From: Saprospiraceae bacterium
Lineage (GTDB): Bacteria > Bacteroidota > Bacteroidia > Chitinophagales > Saprospiraceae
Length of the DNA: 52,288 nt
NCBI GenBank assembly: GCA_022842725.1
Contig: JALHOZ010000028.1
Span: forward strand, 1 to 52,288
Reading direction: 5' to 3'
Position numbers and translations under genes: made by a program. The stretch's first letter is position 1; every line of letters begins with the position of its first letter. This document shows positions 27,958 through 36,410 of this stretch, piece after piece. Under the pieces are notes generated by a model. It saw nothing but the letters and a program-made list of their open reading frames with translations, was not told the DNA's origin and did no database searches.

Positions 27958-29112
27958 TTACGGGTAATATGTCGGCAAAGATACACTTTCTTTTCCGTTC
28001 ATAATGTCTCCGAGTGTCAAAGTATCCGTTAAAAACATGATTTTGAGGTTTGCATTCCGTGGAATCGCCATAATTTGTCTCTCAAAAACGGAGATCATGG
28101 CCGTTGCTTTGGGGATATCGATTACTTTCTGCATTCTTTGAATGGTCTCTTTTTCATGATCCGTTATACGGACGACCTCCTGACCGGCATATTGAAACAA
28201 TATAAACTGTCTCAAAAAGTGAAGGCCATACTCAATAAAGGCTGTTTTTTCATTTTTGGATAGTGGTTCAAAACCCGCATACCATTCCTGGATGGTGACC
28301 GGATTGCCTGTATAAGCCAGTCTCATCCAGGAAATCAGCATGTCCGAAAAATCTTTGGTTTCCTGATTGCACACCTGAATGGCAAAATGGAGATTCCCGT
28401 CTGCCATATTGGCTATTTCCTGACTTCTTTGGTTGGTGGATTTATATTTTTGGTAAATATAATTTGCTATTTCATCTCTGTCGAATGGTGTGACCCTCAA
28501 AACCTGACACCGGGAAATAATAGTCGTCAGAATCGCATCCATATCATGAGACACAAAAATAATCAATGTCTGATCAGGGGGTTCTTCAATGAGTTTCAGC
28601 AATCTGTTGCCGTCTTTGCCCAGATATTCGGGTAGCCAGAGAATCAGGATTTTATAACCACCGTCAAAGGACATGAGGGACAGTTGATGGATGATGTCAT
28701 TACATTCGCGAACGTTGATATTCGGTGTGCTACCCTCCCCTTCCAGTTTTTCTACCCAATCGGTCAGACTCAGAAACGGATTGTGCAGTATGGCTTCCTT
28801 CCAGTCAACGATGGCGTTGGTACTTTTGGTGTCCTCTCTTTTGAGGTTTTTGTATTTGATCATCGGATAGACAAAATGAACATCCGGTTTGGCGTAATGG
28901 TCATACTTTTTGCACGAATCACAGGTGCCACAGGCATCATCTTCCTGTTTGTTTTCACACAACACATACCGGCTGAATGCCAATGCCAGGGCTAAAGCTC
29001 CGAAGCCTTCTTTTCCGACAAAAAGTTGGGCATGAGCAATTTTATTTTGTTTGACCTGCTGGAGTAATTGTTGTTTTTCCGGTGTTTTACCGGGAATATC
29101 TTTAAAGTACAT
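27958..29112 (-). CDS. holB: DNA polymerase III subunit delta'
   Basis: A 384-residue clamp-loader subunit. N-terminal AAA+ with a degenerate P-loop (LFVGKEGFGALALALAF), the zinc-binding cysteines C..CGTCDSCKK, the family sequence ILWLPEYLGKDGNRLLKLIEEPP, and the SRC motif (TIISRCQVL). A -7-like TATCTTTG lies on the minus strand at 29139-29132, giving a leader of about 14 nt. Upstream of ricT in the same direction, the classic holB-ricT pair. Confidence 0.92.
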   Translation of the reverse strand: MYFKDIPGKTPEKQQLLQQVKQNKIAHAQLFVGKEGFGALALALAFSRYVLCENKQEDDACGTCDSCKKYDHYAKPDVHFVYPMIKYKNLKREDTKSTNAIVDWKEAILHNPFLSLTDWVEKLEGEGSTPNINVRECNDIIHQLSLMSFDGGYKILILWLPEYLGKDGNRLLKLIEEPPDQTLIIFVSHDMDAILTTIISRCQVLRVTPFDRDEIANYIYQKYKSTNQRSQEIANMADGNLHFAIQVCNQETKDFSDMLISWMRLAYTGNPVTIQEWYAGFEPLSKNEKTAFIEYGLHFLRQFILFQYAGQEVVRITDHEKETIQRMQKVIDIPKATAMISVFERQIMAIPRNANLKIMFLTDTLTLGDIMNGKESVSLPTYYP

Positions 29113-29229
29113 TTCAGAATGATGATGGGCACAAAGATAAAAAAAAATGATGGTATTGTTTGAATGTTGGAAGGATGGAAGTAGATTTGATAAATTTCAG
29201 AAATTTTTTACATGATTGCTTATAAACAA

Positions 29230-29261
29230 AAAGGCCATCCTTTGTCGTGAAGGATGACCTT
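29230..29261 (-). terminator. terminator of the small secreted protein gene at 29294
   Basis: AAGGCCATCCTT (29231-29242) pairs with AAGGATGACCTT (29250-29261) except for one G-T step, loop of 7 nt. Read on the minus strand it is followed by TTTTTG, so it ends the 29294-29620 transcript. Confidence 0.8.
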
Positions 29262-29293
29262 ATGTTAGTATGAAAACTTTTTAAAAACGTCGC

Positions 29294-29620
29294 TTATTTA
29301 AAAGATACCGGTAGTGTGTATACCGTATTGTATTCCAATTCGCTGACAGAAATTTTCTGATAATTTAATGCTGACTTGATAGCCTGATCCAAATCCTGGT
29401 TGTTGGTTGACAAAACAATGATTTCATTCTGGCCATTCACCAGGAAAGAAATATTCACTTTGGTGTCTTTGTCCAAACCATTCATGACATTATTGGATGT
29501 CAACATTTTTTGAATTTGTTTTCCTTCAGAATTAATGATGTTATTTTTTGGTGAAGCAAACATCATCGTTGAAAAAACAACCAATCCCAACATTAAAAAA
29601 ACATTTTTTACACTTTTCAT
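29294..29620 (-). CDS. small secreted protein, TonB-C-like; paralogue of 30118-30441
   Basis: A 108-residue protein with a Sec signal peptide (MKSVKNVFLMLGLVVFSTMMFAS). The mature half has the pattern TKVNISFLVNGQNEIIVLST, then a helix (LDQAIKSALNYQ) and a final strand NTVYTLPVSFK. This resembles the lone C-terminal domain of TonB energy transducers (VxFxVNxxG.., ..YTLPVxF), but the resemblance is by eye only. A gene 500 bp upstream on the same strand encodes a close paralogue with the same ends (MKSVK, NTVYTLPV). Each has its own terminator, so both are separate transcription units. Confidence 0.72.
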   Translation of the reverse strand: MKSVKNVFLMLGLVVFSTMMFASPKNNIINSEGKQIQKMLTSNNVMNGLDKDTKVNISFLVNGQNEIIVLSTNNQDLDQAIKSALNYQKISVSELEYNTVYTLPVSFK

Positions 29621-29842
29621 GATAATAAAAATTTGAGGTTAATAATATATTTAATTTATAATAATAATTATGTTAACATTTTCATAACATATTCATTAAC
29701 AAAATGTTATAATGAATAATTATTGAAACTTGTATACATCTATTGACGTCAGAACAGGATGTTTAGTTGCATGAATCAGATATAAAATCAGTTTTTTTCT
29801 ACGAATGGCACTTAAACAAGGATGAAGGGTATAAAAATCAAT

Positions 29843-30018
29843 GGGTGCATTTTACGACTTCCCGAAAATTACATCACAGATTTTGTCATGATTTTTGCAA
29901 CTTTTGGCAAAAATCCCGCCAAAATGAATTTCCGTATTAAATTAACCACGGATTTCATCCGTGGCTACTCACATTTTGCCCTTCCAGGGCAATAATTGAG
30001 AACCGGTGAAATGCACCC
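29843..30018. mobile_element. MITE-like element, copy 1 (176 bp)
   Basis: Begins GGGTGCATTTTACGACTTC and ends with the inverted form GAACCGGTGAAATGCACCC; about 15 of 19 terminal positions pair. Three internal hairpins: GATTTTTGC/GCAAAAATC (29890-29915), CCACGG/CCGTGG (29946-29964) and TTGCCC/GGGCAA (29976-29992). There is no reading frame. A second, clearly homologous copy lies at 43616-43808. This copy sits between the two paralogous small secreted protein genes. Confidence 0.8.
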
Positions 30019-30060
30019 AAATCAATTTAACATAATTGATAGTTTTTTCAATCGCACATT

Positions 30061-30098
30061 AAAAAAACAAGGTTTTCCCTTTTCAGGAGAAAACCTTG
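30061..30098 (-). terminator. terminator of the small secreted protein gene at 30118
   Basis: CAAGGTTTTC (30068-30077) and GAAAACCTTG (30089-30098) form a perfect 10-bp stem. On the minus strand it is followed by TTTTTTT (30067-30061), a strong rho-independent terminator 20 bp after the stop codon. Confidence 0.88.
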
Positions 30099-30117
30099 TC
30101 GTAAACAAACCTATCAT

Positions 30118-30441
30118 TTATCTGAATGTTACCGGCAAAGTATACACGGTATTTTGTTTCAGGTCTGATAAAACAATTTTTTTGTAATTCAGCAACGATT
30201 TGATGGAATCATCAAAAAGATGATTATTGGTAGTCAGTACCACCAATTCATTTTGATTATTGACGATAAAAGTAATATTTACTTTTGTCTCCTTTGTTGT
30301 TTCATCAGGTGAAGGTACTGATTTCAGGATTTGCTGAATTTGTGTACCTTCAGAAAACTTTTTCGGAATGTCCGTTGCATTTGACAGATTGGACAATAAC
30401 AGGGTTGTCGTCATGAATAAAACAATTTTTACACTTTTCAT
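30118..30441 (-). CDS. small secreted protein, TonB-C-like; paralogue of 29294-29620
   Basis: A 107-residue protein with a signal peptide (MKSVKIVLFMTTTLLLSNLS, then NA). It shares with its neighbour the blocks SEGxQIQxxL, TKVNIxFxVNxQNE, VLxTNN, IKSxLNYxKI and NTVYTLPVxF, roughly half identical overall. The function is unknown; a periplasmic TonB-C-like fold is suggested by the strand-helix-strand order. The pair looks like a tandem duplication later separated by a MITE-like insertion. Confidence 0.72.
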   Translation of the reverse strand: MKSVKIVLFMTTTLLLSNLSNATDIPKKFSEGTQIQQILKSVPSPDETTKETKVNITFIVNNQNELVVLTTNNHLFDDSIKSLLNYKKIVLSDLKQNTVYTLPVTFR

Positions 30442-30900
30442 GGTAAAGATATTTAAATGGTTAATAATTTGAAACTTATGGTCATAACAGGTTCATTCGG
30501 TATTTTTACATTTAAAAAAACCGGCAGGTCGTTGATGATTTGTTTGTTGTGACCCTTTATAATCCCGGAAAACGTATTAGAAATTTATAATGAATACTTC
30601 CGGATTAAAAACAAAATTCAGGGTTTACAACACAAAAGTCAAGGCTTTGTGTATTTTTTACACTAAGTTTAACATCTTGTTTAAAAATGATTAATAAAGG
30701 GAATGTGGTTTAACTTTTCGAAAAGGAAAAAAATACAATATGACCTATTTCATTGATAATAAACATATTATGTTCTTTTAAAACATAAAATATGAAGAAA
30801 TAAAACACGTGTGACTATCTTCGGTCAAAAAAGCAACGTTAACAATAATGTTTTTATCAAAATAAACACCATCCGAACGGAATACCGAATTCCCGGACAT
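30442..30900. other. intergenic region without recognised gene
   Basis: AT-rich sequence upstream of the 30118-30441 gene. No convincing reading frame, repeat or promoter was found apart from general AT richness; a TTG-started frame to 31008 on the minus strand runs through the terminator at 30901-30931 and is rejected. Confidence 0.5.
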
Positions 30901-30931
30901 AAAAAAACCCGGCAAAATTGCTTCTGCCGGG
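30901..30931 (-). terminator. strong terminator after a small minus-strand gene
   Basis: CCCGGCA (30908-30914) and TGCCGGG (30925-30931) with a 10-nt loop, followed on the minus strand by seven T (30907-30901). It shows that a minus-strand transcript ends here; the only plausible gene just upstream is the 36-residue frame at 30963-31073. Confidence 0.88.
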
Positions 30932-30962
30932 CTTGTGTAAGGTGGTATTCGTCGAATGACTT

Positions 30963-31073
30963 CTATAATACTTGTGCCGATACCAAGGTATACGTGACGA
31001 TAACACAAAGTATACAGAAAGCCAGTACAAAACGAACATCCTTAAACAGGACTTCGTCTTTAAATGAGTACAT
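30963..31073 (-). CDS. candidate 36-residue single-pass membrane protein
   Basis: An ATG-started frame of 36 codons, MYSFKDEVLFKDVRF followed by a hydrophobic helix (about residues 15-34) and VSAQVL. Its stop is 31 bp before a canonical terminator, which is strong support that something short is transcribed here. No Shine-Dalgarno is visible, as is normal in this phylum. A small hairpin TCCCGC/GCGGGA (31113-31128) lies in its leader. It sits divergently from the nos cluster. No family is recognised; a small membrane regulator or assembly factor is possible. Confidence 0.42.
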   Translation of the reverse strand: MYSFKDEVLFKDVRFVLAFCILCVIVTYTLVSAQVL

Positions 31074-31450
31074 AATGAGTTTGGTCTTGGTTATTAAAAT
31101 TCTCTACTCGTCTCCCGCCTTTGCGGGACTTGCTTCTGTGTTTTGTTTGCTGACATGAACGTTAAGCCAAAAACAATACCATTACATTTTTTTATAATAT
31201 CAGGATTACCCTCATTTATAACCTATAATTGTATTCATTTTATCATTGACCAATATTCGTCAGACGTAATGTGTTGTTTTTCAGATAATATCATCTCTGC
31301 CCTTCTTTATATATAAAGACATGACCATATGATAAATGTGAAAAAATTACCCAAATTTTGAAAAATTGAGTATTGGGATGAAAATCATCTGGTCAAATCA
31401 ATTTATAAGCACCCAAACCGTGTATCTGTTATACAATCATTGAAAAGTAC

Positions 31451-31481
31451 TTTATGACTGCAATCATAAATTTTAATTTTG
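31451..31481 (+). promoter_or_regulatory. promoter of the nos cluster with a Crp/Fnr-spaced palindrome
   Basis: TTTATGACTGCAATCATAAA (31451-31470) is a palindrome with perfect 7-bp arms and the TGA-N6-TCA spacing used by Crp/Fnr-family dimers. Four bases downstream is TAATTTTG (31474-31481), a match to the -7 element TAnnTTTG; the -33 position has TTTA rather than TTTG. The cytochrome c gene starts 38 bp later. A Crp/Fnr-type gene lies in the same window (50712-51305). The rest of 31074-31450 shows nothing more than AT-rich leader. Confidence 0.5.
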
Positions 31482-31519
31482 AATAACCTGACTTTTGCAT
31501 CAAAATAAATTTAAACAAA

Positions 31520-32011
31520 ATGGTAAAAATCAAAATTTTTGCAGCATGTATAGCCATGATACTGATATGGTCTTGTGGCAATAAACAATCATCAGCTCCG
31601 GGCACTTCGGGAGATGCACCCGGCAGCAGTACCTCTGCGGAAGCAGCCGATTCAGACTATGACCCTAAAAGAGGCGAAGGAAAATTTAATGAAAGCAACC
31701 TCACGCTTGAAACATCTTTGAATGTACCCATGGCTGAAGCCGGCGAAATTGCATCAGGTGTCAAATGTACTTCATGTCACAAACTATCAGAAGAAAGGTT
31801 GGTAGGACCAGGTTGGAAAGGAGTTACGACCAGAAGAACACCCCATTGGATTATGAATTTTATAACAAATCCTGAACCCATGATTGATAAAGACCCTGAA
31901 CTTCAGGCACAACTTGAACTGTGTCTTGTAAGAATGCCCAATCAAAGTCTGACAGAAGAAGAAGCCAGAAATATATTGGAATTTATGCGTAAAAATGATG
32001 GTATTAATTAA
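31520..32011 (+). CDS. cytochrome c lipoprotein of the nos cluster
   Basis: A 163-residue monohaem c-type cytochrome. Lipoprotein signal ends IWSC at residue 19, followed by a Ser/Gly/Ala-rich linker. The haem site is CTSCH and the distal ligand is the Met in VRMPNQSLTEEEA. It is anchored in the periplasm and most likely donates electrons to the NosZ encoded 16 bp downstream, an arrangement common for clade II nos clusters of Bacteroidota. Maturation would use the ResB/CcsA-type system that begins at 51837. Confidence 0.9.
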   Translation: MVKIKIFAACIAMILIWSCGNKQSSAPGTSGDAPGSSTSAEAADSDYDPKRGEGKFNESNLTLETSLNVPMAEAGEIASGVKCTSCHKLSEERLVGPGWKGVTTRRTPHWIMNFITNPEPMIDKDPELQAQLELCLVRMPNQSLTEEEARNILEFMRKNDGIN

Positions 32012-32027
32012 ATAAAAATCAAAAAAA

Positions 32028-34019
32028 ATGAAAACCAAAAATGTATTTTTTATAGTAATGGTTATGGCAACATTAGTTTATATAACATCTTGCCGACCTA
32101 AAAATGCCGGAACTTCCGTTAAAGGAGATTCAGCCGTCAAAGCATACGTAGCTCCCGGCCAATACGACGAATACTATAACTTTGTGAGTGGAGGATTCAG
32201 CGGTCAAATGTCGGTTTATGGTCTGCCAAGCGGACGTTTATTCAGAGTTATTCCGGTTTTTTCAGTAGACCCTGAAAAAGGTTGGGGTTATAGTGAAGAA
32301 ACCAAACCTATGTTGAACACATCTCACGGATTTGTCCCTTGGGATGACCTTCACCATGTGGAATTATCGCAAACTTCCGGAGAGATAAATGGTAAATGGG
32401 CTTTTGCCAATGCCAACAATACACCCAGATTGGCACGCGTTGACTTAAAGACATTCAAAACAGCAGAAATTCTGGAATTACCAAATAGCGGCGGAAACCA
32501 CAGTTCTCCGTTTGGAACAGAAAATTCCGAATACATTGTAGCCGGAACCCGATTTAGCGTTCCTCCGGACTATGCAGATGGTGATGTTCCGATTTCTACC
32601 TACAAAGAAAATTTTAAAGGGCACATTTCATTTGTCAGTGTAAATAAAGAATCCGGAGAAATGGACATTGCTTTCCAATTAAAAACACCGGGAGTCAATT
32701 TTGACCTGGCAAGATGCGGAAGAGATAAGTCGCACGGGTGGTTTTTCTTTTCCTGCTACAATACCGAACAAGCTAACACCCTACTGGAAGTAAATGCTTC
32801 TCAAAAGGATAAAGATTTTATCATGGCTGTCAATTGGAAAAAAGCTGAAGAATATCTCAAAGCAGGCAAAGGAGTAAAACAAAAAGTACGATATGCTCAT
32901 AATGTTTGGGATGAAAAAACCCATACAGCGGTCTCGACAATCAAAAATGAAGTTACAGTACTTGATGTGGCTGAGCTCAAAGACATATGTTACATGATCC
33001 CTTGTCCGAAATCTCCTCACGGATGTGATGTTGACCCTACAGGTGAGTATATTGTGGGCAGTGGAAAACTGGCGGCACTTATTCCGGTATTTAGTTTTGA
33101 CAAAATTCAAAAAGCCATTGCCAACAAAGCTTATGATGGCGAATATGGCGGCATTCCTGTGATCAAATATGAAGAAGCCCTTTACGGTGAAGTAAAAAAA
33201 CCGGGATTAGGTCCTTTACATACAGAATTTGACGGTAAAGGTTTTGCGTATACATCCTTTTTTGTTTCTTCAGAGGTAGTCAAATGGAACATCAAAGACC
33301 TGACAGTTGTGGACAGAGTTCCTACCTTTTATTCGGTAGGACACTTATGTATTCCGGGTGGAAACACCAGAAAACCATCACCTAAATATCTGATAGCGTA
33401 CAATAAAATCACCAAAGACCGATATCTGCCTACAGGTCCTGAACTGACACAAAGTGCCCAGTTATTTGACATAAGCGGTGAAAAAATGCAAATGATCCTT
33501 GATTTTCCTACCATTGGGGAACCCCATTATGCGCAGGCAGCACCGGCCGATCTTATCCGAAATAATGGCCAGCTTAAAATATATCCGATAGGTGAAAACA
33601 AACACCCCAGAGTTGCAAAAGGTGAATCTGAAGCCAAAGTCGTCAGAGAAGGTAATAAAGTACATGTCTATATGACAGCGGTTCGTTCACACTTTGCGCC
33701 GGATAATATCGAAGGTGTAAAAATGGGTGATGAAGTATATTTTCACGTGACCAACTTAGAACAGGATTGGGACGTTCCGCACGGATTTGGTGTAAAAGGA
33801 GCTAACAATGCAGAATTGTTGATCATGCCGGGAGAAACCACCACCCTTAAGTGGGTACCGGACAGAGTCGGCATTTTCCCAATGTATTGTACAGATTTTT
33901 GTAGTGCCTTACACCAGGAAATGCAAGGATATGTCAGGGTTTCGCCTGCTGGCAGTAAAACACCTCTCACTTTTCATGTGGGAAAACAAAACCCGGTTGT
34001 AGAAAAACCGGCTCAATAG
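32028..34019 (+). CDS. nosZ: nitrous oxide reductase, clade II (Sec-type)
   Basis: A 663-residue N2O reductase that converts N2O to N2. The N-terminus is a Sec-type signal ending YITSC, so the protein is probably a lipoprotein; no twin-arginine motif is present, which with the overall sequence marks clade II. A seven-bladed propeller with CuZ histidines is visible (DDLHHVE, CPKSPHGCD, GPLHTEF, SVGHL, GEPHYAQ). The C-terminal cupredoxin carries the CuA motif MYCTDFCSALHQEM and an earlier His (VPHGFGV). All key residues appear intact. It is followed by a strong terminator before nosL. Confidence 0.97.
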   Translation: MKTKNVFFIVMVMATLVYITSCRPKNAGTSVKGDSAVKAYVAPGQYDEYYNFVSGGFSGQMSVYGLPSGRLFRVIPVFSVDPEKGWGYSEETKPMLNTSHGFVPWDDLHHVELSQTSGEINGKWAFANANNTPRLARVDLKTFKTAEILELPNSGGNHSSPFGTENSEYIVAGTRFSVPPDYADGDVPISTYKENFKGHISFVSVNKESGEMDIAFQLKTPGVNFDLARCGRDKSHGWFFFSCYNTEQANTLLEVNASQKDKDFIMAVNWKKAEEYLKAGKGVKQKVRYAHNVWDEKTHTAVSTIKNEVTVLDVAELKDICYMIPCPKSPHGCDVDPTGEYIVGSGKLAALIPVFSFDKIQKAIANKAYDGEYGGIPVIKYEEALYGEVKKPGLGPLHTEFDGKGFAYTSFFVSSEVVKWNIKDLTVVDRVPTFYSVGHLCIPGGNTRKPSPKYLIAYNKITKDRYLPTGPELTQSAQLFDISGEKMQMILDFPTIGEPHYAQAAPADLIRNNGQLKIYPIGENKHPRVAKGESEAKVVREGNKVHVYMTAVRSHFAPDNIEGVKMGDEVYFHVTNLEQDWDVPHGFGVKGANNAELLIMPGETTTLKWVPDRVGIFPMYCTDFCSALHQEMQGYVRVSPAGSKTPLTFHVGKQNPVVEKPAQ

Positions 34020-34034
34020 TTAACAACATAATGT

Positions 34035-34077
34035 AAAAAAAGGGGACAGTCATTTTGATGTGTCTGTCCCCTTTTTT
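34035..34077 (+). terminator. terminator between nosZ and the nosL fusion gene
   Basis: GGGGACAG (34042-34049) and CTGTCCCC (34064-34071) form a perfect stem, preceded by a run of A and followed by six T. It would stop or attenuate transcription after nosZ, so the maturation genes are read at a lower level or from their own promoter in 34078-34143. Confidence 0.9.
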
Positions 34078-34143
34078 ACTCACCGGGTGCTGTATCATAT
34101 TTTTTTCAGGGATTAGAATTTATTTTCCATACAAAATTACATC

Positions 34144-35157
34144 ATGAATGTCTTTTCAAAATCATCAGTAATTTTACTGATAGTGGCCGGATTTTGTATC
34201 CTGTCAGCTATTTATTTTCCCATTTGGCGTATAGAGTTGGATGCTCCCCAATATCCCGAAGGACTTGCTCTTTTGATTTATGCCAACAAAATGGGTGGAG
34301 ATGTCGAGATTATCAACGGATTGAACCACTACATCGGTATGAAAACATTACATGCCGAAGAATTTATAGAGTTTACCGTTCTACCCTATATTTTGGGATT
34401 TTTTGGACTATGGTCGATTGTAACCGGTATATATTTTAAAAGTAAAAAATCTGTTTTGATTTTATTGATAACCTTTGCTTTATTCGGCATTTTGGCAATG
34501 TATGACTTCTGGCGTTGGGAATACGAATACGGACATAATCTTGATCCTACAGCTGCCATCATTGTGCCCGGTATGGCTTATCAACCTCCTTTGATTGGAT
34601 TCAAACAATTGCTCAATTTCGGAGCTTATTCCATCCCTGATACAGGAGGTTGGCTGATGCTTACCGGAGGAATTTGTATAGCTTTTGTTTATCTGCAGGT
34701 TTCAGGCTTTGTAAATAGATTTAGAAAAAATACAACATTACCCCTATTGGTATGGCTGTTGCCCCTATTTTTTATTTTTTCATGCAGCAATGATGGTCCT
34801 CAAAAAATATCCTTACATAAAGATACCTGTGCCTTTTGTAAAATGAATATTTCCGAAGGACATTTTGCAGCACAGATATTAACTAAAAAAGGACGATATT
34901 ATCATTTTGATGATATCACCTGCATGTCGGCTTTTCACCTCGAAAATCCCGACAAAGAGGTCAAAAGTTTTTTTGTGCATTATTACCCGGGAGAAAACGA
35001 ACTCATTCCCGCGGAATCCGCCTTTTACATCAAAGGAGGAAACCTAAAAAGTCCGATGGCCGGAAATATTGCAGCTTTCAAAACCTCGGATGAAGCAGAA
35101 AAATACAGGTTGGATTTATCTGCAGAACGTATTGATTGGTTGGAAATTTTACAATAA
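34144..35157 (+). CDS. nosL: membrane domain-NosL fusion, copper chaperone for NosZ
   Basis: A 337-residue two-part protein. Residues 1-200 have four hydrophobic helices (about 7-28, 76-97, 103-120, 168-188) and a conserved extracytoplasmic loop (APQYPEGLALLIY, then LNHYIGMKTL). A further hydrophobic segment (199-213) leads to FIFSCSND, exactly like an internal lipoprotein signal, with Cys214. From there the sequence is NosL: the copper-binding DTCAFCKM (Cys229, Cys232, Met234) and the YHFDDITCM motif. NosL delivers copper to the CuZ site. The fusion keeps NosL at the membrane and adds a domain of unknown role, perhaps in electron or copper supply. nosD begins 9 bp downstream. Confidence 0.9.
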   Translation: MNVFSKSSVILLIVAGFCILSAIYFPIWRIELDAPQYPEGLALLIYANKMGGDVEIINGLNHYIGMKTLHAEEFIEFTVLPYILGFFGLWSIVTGIYFKSKKSVLILLITFALFGILAMYDFWRWEYEYGHNLDPTAAIIVPGMAYQPPLIGFKQLLNFGAYSIPDTGGWLMLTGGICIAFVYLQVSGFVNRFRKNTTLPLLVWLLPLFFIFSCSNDGPQKISLHKDTCAFCKMNISEGHFAAQILTKKGRYYHFDDITCMSAFHLENPDKEVKSFFVHYYPGENELIPAESAFYIKGGNLKSPMAGNIAAFKTSDEAEKYRLDLSAERIDWLEILQ

Positions 35158-35165
35158 CAGACACC

Positions 35166-36410
35166 GTGAAAGACCTGACATATCACTTTTTACTTTTAAT
35201 ATTTGTTTTGATGCCTACGGTAGTTATATCCAAAAACATTCATGTAGGCCCGGGCAAAGAACACAGGTCGATACGAGCAGCCCTGCTTTCTGCAAAAGAT
35301 GGTGATACCATTTTTGTTTACCATAGTTTGTACAAAGAAGGTAATATTATTATCAATAAAAAAATAACCATGATCGGTGTAGACTACCCGGTCATCGATG
35401 GCGATAAAAAATTTGAAGTAGTATCAATCAAATCAGACAATGTAATATTCAGAGGATTTCAGGTCCAAAATTCAGGGTATGGTTCGCTGAATGATCTCGG
35501 GGGCATCAAAGTGTATGATGCCGGGAATATTATCATTGAAAACAATATACTGGAAAACAACTTTTTTAGTATTTATATCAATTTTGGAAAAAACATTCTG
35601 ATAAAAAACAATAAAATAAGAGCTTACGGCATAGAAGAACAACAAATCGGCAATGGCATCCATTGCTGGAAATCTGATAGTTTACAAATCATAGGCAACC
35701 ATATTCAGGGTCACAGAGATGGTATTTATTTTGAATTTGTAACCCATTCCATCATTTGGCGCAATGTATCCAGGTTTAATATCCGTTATGGACTACATTT
35801 TATGTTTTCGAATGACGATGCTTATATCAATAATGTTTTTGACGGAAACGGTGCAGGGGTTGCTGTGATGTATACCAAAAAAGTGACCATGTACAACAAT
35901 ACTTTCAAAAACAGTACGGGTGACGCTTCTTACGGAATACTACTCAAAGAAATATCAGATGCCGAGATTGTTGGCAACCGGTTTTTGTCCAATACTTCGG
36001 CCTTGTTTTTAGAAGGAGCCAACAGGATTATGATTAAAAAAAATGTATTTTTAAACAACGGTTGGGGTTTGAAAATTCAGGCTAATTGTATGGAAAATGT
36101 GATATCACAAAATAATTTTATCGGAAATACCTTTGACGTAAGTACAAACGGCAGTCTGGTTTTGAATAAATTTGACAAAAACTATTGGGACAAATATGAA
36201 GGGTACGATCTGGATAAAGACATGTATGGCGACATACCCTTTCATCCGCTTAATGTGTATTCCTTTATTATCGAAAATAATCCGATCGCCATGTTACTCT
36301 TCCGAAGTTTTATGGTGACTTTGCTTGAAAAAACAGAAAAACTGATACCCAGCATCACTCCTGAAGATTTCAGAGATGACCATCCTTTATTAAAAGCTTA
36401 TTCATTATGA
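35166..36410 (+). CDS. nosD: periplasmic copper-site maturation protein NosD
   Basis: A 414-residue right-handed beta-helix protein with a signal peptide (KDLTYHFLLLIFVLMPTVVIS) and many parallel-beta coils (IIENNILENNF, IYINFGKNILIKNN, DAYINNVFDGNG). NosD acts with NosF and NosY in assembling the CuZ centre. The GTG at 35166 is chosen because it begins at the signal peptide and lies 9 bp after the nosL stop; a TTG at 35136 would overlap nosL. Its stop overlaps the nosF start (ATGA). Confidence 0.93.
   Translation: MKDLTYHFLLLIFVLMPTVVISKNIHVGPGKEHRSIRAALLSAKDGDTIFVYHSLYKEGNIIINKKITMIGVDYPVIDGDKKFEVVSIKSDNVIFRGFQVQNSGYGSLNDLGGIKVYDAGNIIIENNILENNFFSIYINFGKNILIKNNKIRAYGIEEQQIGNGIHCWKSDSLQIIGNHIQGHRDGIYFEFVTHSIIWRNVSRFNIRYGLHFMFSNDDAYINNVFDGNGAGVAVMYTKKVTMYNNTFKNSTGDASYGILLKEISDAEIVGNRFLSNTSALFLEGANRIMIKKNVFLNNGWGLKIQANCMENVISQNNFIGNTFDVSTNGSLVLNKFDKNYWDKYEGYDLDKDMYGDIPFHPLNVYSFIIENNPIAMLLFRSFMVTLLEKTEKLIPSITPEDFRDDHPLLKAYSL

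Noticed and set aside
30778-31008. 76-codon minus-strand frame
   Set aside because: Starts with TTG and reads through the strong terminator at 30901-30931.
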